Shown here one piece after another: positions 15,055-22,062 of a stretch of DNA of 24,787 bases. Under the pieces are notes generated by a model. That model was not told the origin of the DNA. It saw nothing but the letters and a program-made list of their open reading frames with translations, and ran no database searches. The DNA is taken from NCBI GenBank assembly GCA_035290185.1, contig DATDUW010000010.1, forward strand, positions 1 through 24,787, read 5' to 3'. Position 1 is the stretch's first letter; every line of letters begins with the position of its first letter. The stretch is from DATDUW01 sp035290185. GTDB taxonomy: Bacteria > Patescibacteriota > Patescibacteriia > UBA9934 > GWF2-40-263. A program made the translations under genes and the position numbers.

Positions 15055-15543
15055 TTATTTCTTTGGAACCTTCGGGGGGGAAGGTGTGGGGTGGTCAGAT
15101 GGTCGTCCGACCCAGAGGAGAAGGAGGATGCCTGTTAAAATGAGGACATCGGAAAGATTAATGGCTGAATGGCCGAAAAGAATGAAATAGTCTGTGGTGA
15201 ACCCGTGCCAGATGCGATCCCAAAGATTTCCGATAGCTCCTAATATTACGACAAGAGCCGCTGAACTTGCCAAGGGGTTTTCCTTTCTCTCTTTTTTTGC
15301 ATAGCGAACTAAAAAAAGAAGAATGACAACCGTGACAGGAAAAAGAAGTGAGAGAGAAACAGGAAGATCAAAGGCAATGCCGGGATTTCGGTGGACAGCG
15401 AGGGTAAGGACACTCCATTGTTCAACGGTTTCTTCCGGAGGAAAAGAACGGAGAGCAACGGATTTAAGGAAAAAATCAAGACACAGTATTCCTACACCCA
15501 CGCCGAAAACAACGAAAGGAATTCGAAGAGGACGACCCTGCAT
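15055..15543 (-). CDS. lspA: Lipoprotein signal peptidase (signal peptidase II)
   Basis: This inner-membrane aspartyl protease cleaves signal peptides from prolipoproteins. From ATG 15543 it is 162 aa with four hydrophobic segments. Family motifs are D23-x-x-x-K27 in CLDFFLKSVA, HRNPGIAF at 51-58, GAIGNLWDR with catalytic D109, and SAINLSDV with catalytic D132. The start overlaps the dksA-like stop as TGATG, showing translational coupling; a longer form from 15573 would overlap more and is less likely. The C-terminal tail (Pro, Lys, Ser) is cytoplasmic. It is followed at once by a terminator. Confidence 0.94.
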   Translation of the reverse strand: MQGRPLRIPFVVFGVGVGILCLDFFLKSVALRSFPPEETVEQWSVLTLAVHRNPGIAFDLPVSLSLLFPVTVVILLFLVRYAKKERKENPLASSAALVVILGAIGNLWDRIWHGFTTDYFILFGHSAINLSDVLILTGILLLLWVGRPSDHPTPSPPKVPKK

Positions 15544-15917
15544 CACACTTCTTGCGTGAGTGTTTTTTTGCACTGGATGCAGGAAGAAGAGGTCGGGCGG
15601 GCTTTCAAGCGGCGTTCATCAATGGGGAGTTTGCAATAGGTACAGATGCCATAGGTACCCTCTTTTATCTGTTTTAAAGCAGATTCCACATCCCTTAAGG
15701 CTTTTTCTAAGGCATCTTCTAAAGAAAGATCGTCGCCAAACTGGGCGACTTCTGAAGCATTCTCCCCTTCTTCATCTCCGATATTTTTGATTTCCACCTC
15801 ATAGACTGTTGTACCTGTTTGTGGATTTCGGTGTGCAAATTGAGCAAGCTCGTTTTCCAATCTTTCCTTTTCTTTTAAAAGGAAAGATTCAATTTCTTTT
15901 GTAAATGTTGCATTCAT
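15543..15917 (-). CDS. DksA/TraR-family zinc-finger protein
   Basis: Members of this family bind the RNA polymerase secondary channel or act as small zinc-finger regulators. From ATG 15917 it is 124 aa. A coiled-coil first half (FLLKEKERLENELAQF; LSLEDALEKALRDVESALKQIKEGTYG) is followed by a four-Cys zinc finger: C92-x-x-C95 and C113-x-x-C116 (GICTYCKLPI and SSSCIQCKKT). Residues between, such as IDERRLKARP, are family-typical. An upstream in-frame ATG at 16034 would run into the terminator of the putative RNA and adds an atypical tail, so it is rejected. The gene is coupled to lspA. The acidic loop of true DksA is not obvious, so a TraR-like role is possible. Confidence 0.88.
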   Translation of the reverse strand: MNATFTKEIESFLLKEKERLENELAQFAHRNPQTGTTVYEVEIKNIGDEEGENASEVAQFGDDLSLEDALEKALRDVESALKQIKEGTYGICTYCKLPIDERRLKARPTSSSCIQCKKTLTQEV

Positions 15918-15993
15918 AAAGGATCTCAGTGTGCAAAAAGAGGCAATGACGTTACCATAGCACCTTTTCAAAAAAAAACAATAGGTTGGCAAT

Positions 15994-16264
15994 AAAAAAA
16001 GGGATCGTCGAGCCTTGGGTGCCGGGTTTTGCAAACCATGCTTTCATCATTTGCAGAACTCGGCACCCGCGTGTTTTTTGAAGGCTTCCCGATCCCAAGA
16101 CGACGTTGCCCTACCCAACCATTGGTTTTTCCCGCTACGGAACGAAAGGTTCCGCATTATGTGGGTGAACCGAGCCTTTCGGCTGGAGAGTAAGGAACAG
16201 GACATTCTTCGTTTTTTCTTCGAAGAATCTCCTCTTTAGAAAGAACAGAACCCCGTCAGGTTCA
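15994..16264 (-). ncRNA. Candidate structured small RNA, about 265 nt, unknown class
   Basis: A gene-free stretch of minus-strand sequence has its own promoter at 16270-16298 and a rod-like terminator at 16001-16096 with seven U residues (plus 15994-16000). Internal hairpins are GAACC/GGTTC (16248-16263), ATTCTTCG/CGAAGAAT (16204-16228), AGCC-GAAA-GGCT with a GNRA loop on the minus strand (16173-16184), CGGAAC/GTTCCG (16138-16154) and AACC/GGTT (16117-16127). The rod pairs GGGATCG/CGATCCC, AGCCTT/AAGGCT, GGGTGCCG/CGGCACCC and a further ten pairs. It lacks the landmarks of RNase P RNA, tmRNA, SRP RNA and tRNA that I know. It could instead be a regulated leader of the dksA-like gene downstream. 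Confidence 0.55.
16001..16096 (-). terminator. Long rod-shaped terminator ahead of the dksA-like gene
   Basis: Nested arms GGGATCG, AGCCTT and GGGTGCCG, plus a ten-base inner stem, pair across a 14-base loop. On the minus strand the rod is followed by TTTTTTTATT. It ends about 80 bases before the dksA-like ATG, separating that gene from anything upstream. Confidence 0.7.
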
Positions 16265-16269
16265 TAGAT

Positions 16270-16298
16270 AGAATATCACAATTTTCATCTTTAGACAA
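16270..16298 (-). promoter_or_regulatory. Promoter of the candidate small RNA
   Basis: On the minus strand TTGTCT (plus 16293-16298), 17 bp, TATTCT (plus 16270-16275), predicting a start near 16263. An ATG at 16265 opening a nine-codon frame (MNLTGFCSF) lies at about +1, so a tiny leader peptide cannot be excluded. Confidence 0.55.
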
Positions 16299-16358
16299 GA
16301 TTTGAATTTTCTTTAATTCTTCGTTTATTTTCTTGAACTCATTTTTTATTCGTTCAAC

Positions 16359-16398
16359 TTATCCACAATTTTAATATGTTTTAAACATTTTATCCACA
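16359..16398 (+). promoter_or_regulatory. Two perfect DnaA boxes in an AT-rich gap
   Basis: TTATCCACA occurs at 16359-16367 and again at 16390-16398, same orientation, 31 bp (about three helical turns) apart, with an almost purely AT spacer. The flanking 16261-16400 is strongly AT-rich. These are the only perfect consensus boxes I found in intergenic DNA here. The second ends two bases before the stop of the adjacent membrane-protein gene. Confidence 0.6.
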
Positions 16399-16399
16399 G

Positions 16400-17677
16400 C
16401 TATTTACAGAAAAATATTTTTCGTTTTTTTCCTATATTTTCCGTCTCGAGACTGCTAAAATGCTCAAAACCCTCAAACCAAAGACTCTTACGAAGGATTT
16501 TTTCAGGAGAAGAAAGGAAATTTCGAAAAGCTTCTGGTTTTAAAAAAACGGACGGCTTCGAAAGACAAGAGTGCATCTTTTTTGTTTTATCCTGAAAAAT
16601 GGAAAGTGTTTGGGGGGTTCCAAAAATCGTTGAGGCAGCTGTTAAAAGGATGGCTGGTCCTTTTTCTGAAGGAAGGCGCAGGGTTATTTCCTCTTCTTTT
16701 TCCGTTTGTTCTATGGGTTGAAAAGAGGAGTCTGTGATCAACTCTTCAGCCGCGGATCCGTCAGGAAGGAAAAGGGGGCGATGAATAGGAGAGAAAGAAA
16801 CGGCCATGGTTTGAAGAAGAGCAGCAGCAAAAGATGGTTCTAAGCGCTCCTGAATCAAAAAGAGGGAGGAGAGGGGTTCTTCCTGAAAAAGATAGACGGC
16901 TCCCCCGGAATATTCCAGAGCCTTTTGAAAGGAGGAAAAAGCCGTGTTTTCAGCAGGAATGAATGGTTTCAAAGCTGAAAAAAAGGGAAAGAAAGGAGTG
17001 GGTCCCGGTGAAAAGGAAACAGCGGCGTTCGTAAGGGGTGGGAGAGCCTGCAGAAAATTTGACGAAGAAGTTTCCTCGGAAAATCCGGAGAGGACGGCTT
17101 CATAACCCGCAGACTTTTTCTGGATTCGCCCCCGAACCAATTTTTCGGGAAGGTGGATGGAAAGAGTACCAACGGTTTCGGGAAGAAGGGCTGATAGATT
17201 CAGAGGAACCTTTTGCGGATGAACAGGCAGTGTGAGAGGTGATTCAGAAAGCAGGTAGATATTTTTTTTGACTCGTTGAACAACCACACCATAGATCTTG
17301 AGTTCTTTTTCCGGAAAAGGTTTTTGGTTAGAACGGACGACCGTGGCCACCGTTCCATCTGACAAAAGAAAAATCGCTAGTTCTTTTCCAAGGAAAGGCG
17401 ACAGGTTTTTAAGAGTGAGGGGTTTATTTCTCGTGAGTCGGATTTCTCCAAAGTCGCGGAGAATATCTGACCAGAGGTTTTGTGTGGGGGCAAATCGTAA
17501 AAGGACCATCGTTCCGTCCGGGGCGAACGACGAAACCGTATCACGTCCCTGCCAGAGTCGAGTTCCTATCCAGGAAGACACCCCCAAAGTCAAGAGAAGA
17601 ATTAGAGAGACCCAAACAACCCGCCGACGGCGGGTTGTCTTCAGGCGATGGAGAGGAATATTGAGAAACGGGCTCAT
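16400..17677 (-). CDS. Membrane-anchored hypothetical protein downstream of pnp
   Basis: The product is 425 aa. A short basic N-terminus (RLKTTRRRR) and one membrane segment at about 20-41 (VVWVSLILLLTLGVSSWIG) suggest a type II anchor with the remainder outside. The exterior is Ser/Pro/Phe-rich and beta-like, with segments such as FAPDGTMVLLRFAPT and LGKELAIFLLSDGTVATVV. These recall DUF3352-type proteins, but the match is by eye only. Its ATG overlaps the pnp stop (ATGA), so it is coupled to pnp although the two sit in different compartments. The C-terminus (KKRKIFFCK) is basic and the stop abuts a DnaA box. Confidence 0.65.
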   Translation of the reverse strand: MSPFLNIPLHRLKTTRRRRVVWVSLILLLTLGVSSWIGTRLWQGRDTVSSFAPDGTMVLLRFAPTQNLWSDILRDFGEIRLTRNKPLTLKNLSPFLGKELAIFLLSDGTVATVVRSNQKPFPEKELKIYGVVVQRVKKNIYLLSESPLTLPVHPQKVPLNLSALLPETVGTLSIHLPEKLVRGRIQKKSAGYEAVLSGFSEETSSSNFLQALPPLTNAAVSFSPGPTPFFPFFSALKPFIPAENTAFSSFQKALEYSGGAVYLFQEEPLSSLFLIQERLEPSFAAALLQTMAVSFSPIHRPLFLPDGSAAEELITDSSFQPIEQTEKEEEITLRLPSEKGPAILLTAASTIFGTPQTLSIFQDKTKKMHSCLSKPSVFLKPEAFRNFLSSPEKILRKSLWFEGFEHFSSLETENIGKKRKIFFCK

Positions 17678-19908
17678 GGATGATGGGGGTGGGGGTGCTG
17701 GTTTCGATCTATTGAACGGTTATTGCTAGGAAGTTGACCCGGTGCGCTTCCATTGGCGGGAGCTTCGGGATAGGTATTCCCTGGAGCGTCTTTCATCGAA
17801 AGATTGAGTCTTCCAAGACTATCGATTTCCATGACTTTTACAAAGATTTCATCGCCGACTTTTACCACATCCGAAACTTTGGCCACGCGCCAGGGAGCGA
17901 GGGCACTGATATGAACTAATCCTTCTTTTTTCGGGAGAAATTCAACAAAAGCGCCAAAATCCATAAGTCGTGTCACCTTTCCTTTATAAGTTTCTCCTAC
18001 CGTTGCTTCTTGAACCAAACCACGGATCCATTGTTCGGCCTTTTTGGCTCCCTCGGCATTAAGTGAGGTGATAAGAACCAATCCGTCGTCTTCGATATCG
18101 ATGGACTGAACGCCGGTCGACGCAATAATTTCATTAATGACTTTGCCACCCGGGCCGATAACGTCTCCAATATGCACGGGGTTGATGCGAAGGGTAATGA
18201 TGCGCGGAGCATAAGGGGAAAGTTCCGGACGTGGAGCCGGAAGGGCGGAAAGAAGAGCTTCCAGAATATGGAGGCGACCCTCTCTTGCCTGGCGAACCGC
18301 TTGTTCCACGATTTCGAACGTGAGTCCGTGGGTTTTTGTGTCCATTTGGATGGCGGTAATACCATTTTTTGTTCCGGCAATCTTGAAATCCATGCCACCT
18401 ACACCATCTTCTAGGTCTTGGAGATCAGTGAACACTTTCCATCGTCCATTTTGATCACTAGCAAGTCCCATAGCTACTCCGGCAACAGGTTCGCGGATCG
18501 GAACCCCGGCATCCATGAGAGAAAGCGAGGATCCGCAGGTGGACGCCATGGAGCTTGAACCGTTTGAACCAAGCACTTCGGAAACAACGCGGATGGTATA
18601 AGGGAAGGATTCTTTATCTGGCAGAACAGGTAGAAGAGCCTTTTCCGCAAGGGCTCCGTGTCCAATTTCGCGTCGGCCTGGTCCGCGCATGGGTTTTACT
18701 TCTCCCGTAGAGTAAGGAGGAAAGTTGTAGTGATGCATGAAACGTTTCGTCCCGACGTGTTCCATGCCATCAAGGGTTTGTTCGTCTCCGGGCGCGCCGA
18801 GCGTCGTGACAGAAACGACCTGTGTTTCTCCACGTTTGAAATGAGCGGAACCGTGAACACGCGGAAGGACAGCTGGTTCACAGACGAGCGGGCGGACCTC
18901 TGTAAGAGAACGTCCGTCCACGCGCTGATTCCCGTCTAAAATACAGCGGCTGACTTCTTCTTCAACAACATCTGCAACCACAGCAAGAGCAAACGGCCAT
19001 TCTTCTTCCGGAACGTTTTGAGAGAGAAGATATTCTTTTAAGGAATCTGCGATGCGGTGTTTTTCTTCCGCGCGTTGCGTTTTGGTCGCCCTCGGTTCTC
19101 CAAAAACAAATTCGGTTACCTTTTGAACAATGAAAGGGCGAGCAAAGGTTTCCAGGCGGGTGCGAGTCTCTGCTTTTGTACGCTCTGCTTCCGTTTTCGG
19201 GGTGAGGAGGGCCTGTTTTGGTTTGCCACAGGCCTGGCGGACGTGTTCTACGAGTTCAATGGGCTTGCGCAAATGTTTCAATCCATAGCGAAAGGCCTCC
19301 AAGACGAGGTCTTCCGGCGCTTCATTAGCTCCGGCTTCGACCATAACCACCTTGTCTTCTATTCCTGCAAAAGCAAGATCCATGATGGATTTGTTTCGGG
19401 CTTCGTAGGTTGGGTTCAAAACGTGTTCTCCATTGATCGAGCCAATGCGCACACAGGCAATGGGACCGTCCCAGGGGATGTCGCTTATATGGATGGCACA
19501 ACTTGCGGCAAGGAGCCCCAAGATGTCTGGATCGTTTTCTCCATCGAAAGCTAGACAAGTTACGATGACTTGAACTTCGTTGCGGATGCGGTCATCAAAA
19601 AAAGGACGAATAGCCCGATCGATAAAACGTCCGACAAGAATGGCTTCGTCTGTGGGACGTCCTTCTTTTTTAATAAATCGGCTTCCTTTAATGCGGCCGG
19701 CTGCATAGAGTCTCTCTTCGTATTCGACTTGAAGGGGGAAAAAATCAATTCCTTCCCGGACTGTGGTTCCCAGGGTTGCTGTTGCGAGAAGAACGGTGTC
19801 GCCATAGCGAACAATACAACTTCCGCCAGCTTGTTGGGCGTATTTGCCTGTTTCAATGGAAAGGGTTCGGCCGCCCCATTCGATCTCGAAGTGTTTTTCC
19901 TCATTCAT
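17674..19908 (-). CDS. pnp: Polyribonucleotide nucleotidyltransferase (PNPase)
   Basis: This phosphorolytic 3'-5' exoribonuclease is a trimer central to RNA turnover. It is 744 aa with the full set of domains: RNase PH 1 (GRIKGSRFIKKEGRPTDEAIL near 72-92), a helical linker, and RNase PH 2 with GSNGSSSMASTCGSSLSLMDAGVP and the catalytic DLEDGVGGMDFKIAGTKNG. The KH domain (about 565-630) contains IGDVIGPGGKVINEI, and the S1 domain (about 637-708) contains GKVTRLMDFGAFVEFL. It ends in a low-complexity tail finishing HPHPHHP, which is unusual. It follows rpsO and an NYN gene and is coupled to a membrane protein. No strong promoter is visible in the 125-bp gap before it. Confidence 0.97.
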   Translation of the reverse strand: MNEEKHFEIEWGGRTLSIETGKYAQQAGGSCIVRYGDTVLLATATLGTTVREGIDFFPLQVEYEERLYAAGRIKGSRFIKKEGRPTDEAILVGRFIDRAIRPFFDDRIRNEVQVIVTCLAFDGENDPDILGLLAASCAIHISDIPWDGPIACVRIGSINGEHVLNPTYEARNKSIMDLAFAGIEDKVVMVEAGANEAPEDLVLEAFRYGLKHLRKPIELVEHVRQACGKPKQALLTPKTEAERTKAETRTRLETFARPFIVQKVTEFVFGEPRATKTQRAEEKHRIADSLKEYLLSQNVPEEEWPFALAVVADVVEEEVSRCILDGNQRVDGRSLTEVRPLVCEPAVLPRVHGSAHFKRGETQVVSVTTLGAPGDEQTLDGMEHVGTKRFMHHYNFPPYSTGEVKPMRGPGRREIGHGALAEKALLPVLPDKESFPYTIRVVSEVLGSNGSSSMASTCGSSLSLMDAGVPIREPVAGVAMGLASDQNGRWKVFTDLQDLEDGVGGMDFKIAGTKNGITAIQMDTKTHGLTFEIVEQAVRQAREGRLHILEALLSALPAPRPELSPYAPRIITLRINPVHIGDVIGPGGKVINEIIASTGVQSIDIEDDGLVLITSLNAEGAKKAEQWIRGLVQEATVGETYKGKVTRLMDFGAFVEFLPKKEGLVHISALAPWRVAKVSDVVKVGDEIFVKVMEIDSLGRLNLSMKDAPGNTYPEAPANGSAPGQLPSNNRSIDRNQHPHPHHP

Positions 19909-20033
19909 ACGTATTGGGTGATCCTACAGAGGCGTAAGATCTTAACGGTTCCAAATGGAAGATTTCCTTTGAAACGTGGTTCAGATCTCTGGGTCTCGGC
20001 AGGACCAGATATAAATAATTATCTATTGGGTTT

Positions 20034-20600
20034 TTATTGGTCCGAGTCTTTTTCCATCAAAACCTCTCCGCCGCGCGGGGGGTGGATGGGACCACGCCGG
20101 ATCGGGCCCATGAGGAATTTGCGTGTATCATCCGATAGGTTGGTATAGAGATCGGCTGCTTCGACGAGTTTGGCAGAGGTGGTTTCTCGAAAACTCATGA
20201 CTTCAAGAAGACGTCCGCGTCCCTTTACATAATCCGCAAGATAGACGAAATCGCCGTCGCCAGAGACAAGAACAACCACGTCAAGCGTATCGAGAATGCG
20301 GACGATATCCATGGTAAGCCCCACATCCCAGTCTGCTTTTTTTTGGCCGGAAAGGTATTCCATGAGGTCTTTTTCCCGGAGCTCGATGCCAAGGGAGGAA
20401 AGGGCATCGATGAACGGTTTTTCTTCCTCGGTTTTTGTCCGGACAACGTAGGCGATTGCTCGGATGAGTTTACGATCCTTGACGGCTTCGCCCACGATCG
20501 CGCCGAAATTGGCTTTGCGACCAAAAATGCTTCGGGCGCTGTAGTACATGTTTTGCGTGTCGATAAAGACACCGACACGCTGGTCTGAATAAAAAAGCAT
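20034..20600 (-). CDS. NYN-domain (LabA/DUF88-like) putative ribonuclease
   Basis: NYN proteins have a PIN-like fold and several are RNases. From ATG 20600 the product is 188 aa. The acidic set expected for the fold is present: D14 in VGVFIDTQNMYYSAR, D92 and D98 in KADWDVGLTMDIVR, and D116/D118 in VVLVSGDGDFVYLADYVKGRG. A longer form from 20624 would begin inside the rpsO terminator and is rejected. The C-terminus (MGPIRRGPIHPPRGGEVL) is basic and Gly/Pro-rich, perhaps RNA-binding. It sits between rpsO and pnp, which suggests a role in RNA metabolism. Catalytic activity is inferred. Confidence 0.87.
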   Translation of the reverse strand: MLFYSDQRVGVFIDTQNMYYSARSIFGRKANFGAIVGEAVKDRKLIRAIAYVVRTKTEEEKPFIDALSSLGIELREKDLMEYLSGQKKADWDVGLTMDIVRILDTLDVVVLVSGDGDFVYLADYVKGRGRLLEVMSFRETTSAKLVEAADLYTNLSDDTRKFLMGPIRRGPIHPPRGGEVLMEKDSDQ

Positions 20601-20614
20601 AGATTTCGAACAAA

Positions 20615-20643
20615 CGCCCCACACCCGGAATCGGTGCGGGGCG
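20615..20643 (-). terminator. rpsO terminator or attenuator
   Basis: On the minus strand CGCCCCGCACC pairs with GGTGTGGGGCG (one G-U pair), followed by TTTGTTC. It begins 7 bases after the rpsO stop. The U-tract is weak, so partial read-through into the NYN and pnp genes is likely. Confidence 0.6.
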
Positions 20644-20649
20644 GCTTCT

Positions 20650-20913
20650 TTACTTTAATCCTAAGGTATCCTTGAGCGTCTGCCAAGCTTTTTTATCTTC
20701 GCGTTCAAGATATTTGAGCAAGCGACGGCGTTCGTTGACCTTTTTGATAAGTCCGCGACGGCTGGAGTAATCTTTTTTATGCGTTCGCAAATGTTCGGTC
20801 AGGTCTTTGATTTCGGTTGTGAGAATAGCGACCTGGACCTGTGGGGAACCGGTATCGGAATCGTGGGTTCGGAACTTGTTGATGACCGTCTGTTTTTGCT
20901 TTGGTGTGAGCAT
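20650..20913 (-). CDS. rpsO: 30S ribosomal protein S15
   Basis: This 16S rRNA-binding protein of the small subunit is 87 aa from ATG 20913, starting MLTPKQKQTVINKF, then HDSDTGSPQVQVAILTTEI, HLRTHKKDYSSRRGLIKKVNERRRLLKYL and a final LGLK. All are S15 hallmarks (DTGSPEVQ, H-x-H-KD-x-SRRGL, RR-x-LL-YL). A longer in-frame start at 20940 adds MDAATLLLS, which is not family-typical; neither start has a ribosome-binding site. It heads the rpsO-NYN-pnp group and has a promoter upstream. S15 often represses its own translation; the leader was not resolved enough to show this. Confidence 0.95.
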   Translation of the reverse strand: MLTPKQKQTVINKFRTHDSDTGSPQVQVAILTTEIKDLTEHLRTHKKDYSSRRGLIKKVNERRRLLKYLEREDKKAWQTLKDTLGLK

Positions 20914-20997
20914 AGAGAGAAGAAGCGTGGCGGCATCCAAGGTAGCGAGCTCATCCGCTTCCCGAGGTGTCGTCCCGTATGAATAAAAGACGAGAGG

Positions 20998-21026
20998 AAT
21001 TTATCAAAGAAAGGTTCCGACGTCAA
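20998..21026 (-). promoter_or_regulatory. Putative rpsO promoter
   Basis: On the minus strand TTGACG (plus 21021-21026), 17 bp, TAAATT (plus 20998-21003), predicting a start near 20991 and a leader of about 78 bases before ATG 20913. Confidence 0.5.
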
Positions 21027-21071
21027 GGCAGAGGTGGTTGAGAAAAAAGCAGAGAAACGGAGAAAAAGAAA

Positions 21072-21101
21072 GGGTCGAGACGCAGGGGCGCATCTCGACC
21101 C
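21072..21101 (-). terminator. Terminator after the 265-aa unknown gene
   Basis: On the minus strand GGGTCGAGATGCG, a four-C loop, then TGCGTCTCGACCC pair over 13 positions (two G-U pairs), followed by TTTCTTTTTCT. It begins 7 bases past the stop codon of the upstream gene. Confidence 0.75.
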
Positions 21102-21107
21102 GGAAAG

Positions 21108-21905
21108 TCAGAACGATCGTAGGTCGGAAAGATCGGGGTGTTGGAACCCCCACCTTCGCTTTGCCTCCGTGAGGCGGTTCAGATACTCCCGCAAGCCCTG
21201 AACCTCAGCTTCCACGGGGATCTGTACTGATCGTTGAAGGATAGCGTCCTTTTGGGTGGAAGTCAGCCCATTGGGAAGTCGAGAAGGATCCAGGGAACAT
21301 CCGACGGGAAACCGGATGCACAGATCCCGTTGATCACTTTTTTTCCTTCCCCCTTCGAAATAGAGATTCCAGAGCTCGGGAATTTTTTCTTTGAGCTCCG
21401 TCTCTGGATAGGTGACGAAAGGACCAAAGCGTGTTTCGCCCACAATCCTTCGAAGGGTGATGGAGAGACCTTTCCATGTCCTGATGACAAGGAAGGTCAT
21501 TTGGAAATGCGGAAGCTTCATGCCGTCGAGATACTTCCGCATGATGAACTCGTCTCTCGGTGCCAGACGACCGAATTTGCACACCATGTGTGAAGACCAT
21601 ATTCCGAGGGGTTCCACACAGGCGCAGATTCGGCCCCGAAGAGGTTCGTTTGGTTCAAGCTTTGGGTCGGCATCGAAGTACATGCCACCCTGAAGCGTAA
21701 ATCTCGCTATTTCTTCGGGTGTGAGACATCGCAGATCCGGACCATGCACAGGATGGTTGGAACACACCGTGTGCAAATGGAGGATGGCTTCCGTGATGTC
21801 TTGTAGGGCCAAATCATTCGGCCCGATAAAGCTTGCTGGATTGAGCGGCTCAAGAGTAAACCGTTCATGGGACCGGCGTTCTACGCCGGGAAAGTTGCTA
21901 TTCAT
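21108..21905 (-). CDS. Hypothetical protein, 265 aa
   Basis: I do not recognise the family. The product is soluble and mixed alpha/beta, with no signal peptide or membrane segment. Features include an early His/Cys-containing stretch (LHLHTVCSNHPVHGPDLRCLTPEE, about 40-65), GRICACVEPLGIWSSHMVC around 90-110, and a basic stretch GGRKKSDQRDLCIRF near 185. Two adjacent ATGs (21908, 21905) occur; a strong AGGAGGT is six bases from the second, so 21905 is preferred. The gene is monocistronic, with its own promoter and terminator. Strong Shine-Dalgarno use differs from its neighbours, which might mean transfer from another lineage. Confidence 0.7.
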   Translation of the reverse strand: MNSNFPGVERRSHERFTLEPLNPASFIGPNDLALQDITEAILHLHTVCSNHPVHGPDLRCLTPEEIARFTLQGGMYFDADPKLEPNEPLRGRICACVEPLGIWSSHMVCKFGRLAPRDEFIMRKYLDGMKLPHFQMTFLVIRTWKGLSITLRRIVGETRFGPFVTYPETELKEKIPELWNLYFEGGRKKSDQRDLCIRFPVGCSLDPSRLPNGLTSTQKDAILQRSVQIPVEAEVQGLREYLNRLTEAKRRWGFQHPDLSDLRSF

Positions 21906-21990
21906 CATCTACCTCCTTTTTCATGTTTGAAAGAGAAGGTCTCACGGGACGCTTTCGCGTTTTCCTCTCGGATGATGCCCTTGTTCGATC

Positions 21991-22019
21991 ACAATGTCCG
22001 AATTCGTTTTTTTTGTCAA
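21991..22019 (-). promoter_or_regulatory. Putative promoter of the 265-aa unknown gene
   Basis: On the minus strand a perfect TTGACA (plus 22014-22019), 17 bp, CATTGT (plus 21991-21996). The -35 box overlaps the foot of the ychF terminator. The leader of about 80 bases includes a small GAAA-loop hairpin (ACGC/GCGT, near 21946). Confidence 0.45.
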
Positions 22020-22050
22020 AAGAAAGGGGGTTGTTAACCCCCTTTCTTTT
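22018..22050. terminator. ychF terminator
   Basis: AAAAGAAAGGGGGTT (22018-22032) pairs perfectly with AACCCCCTTTCTTTT (22036-22050) around a 3-nt loop. It starts 12 bases after the ychF stop on the minus strand. Confidence 0.78.
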
Positions 22051-22062
22051 TATGTTTGTTTT

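Noticed and set aside
15994..16264. Idea that this RNA is RNase P RNA, tmRNA or SRP RNA
   Set aside because: I looked for the GAGGAAAGUCC and ACAGAA elements, a CCA-ended tRNA-like domain and the GGUCAGG...GGAAGCAGCC loop. None is convincingly present.
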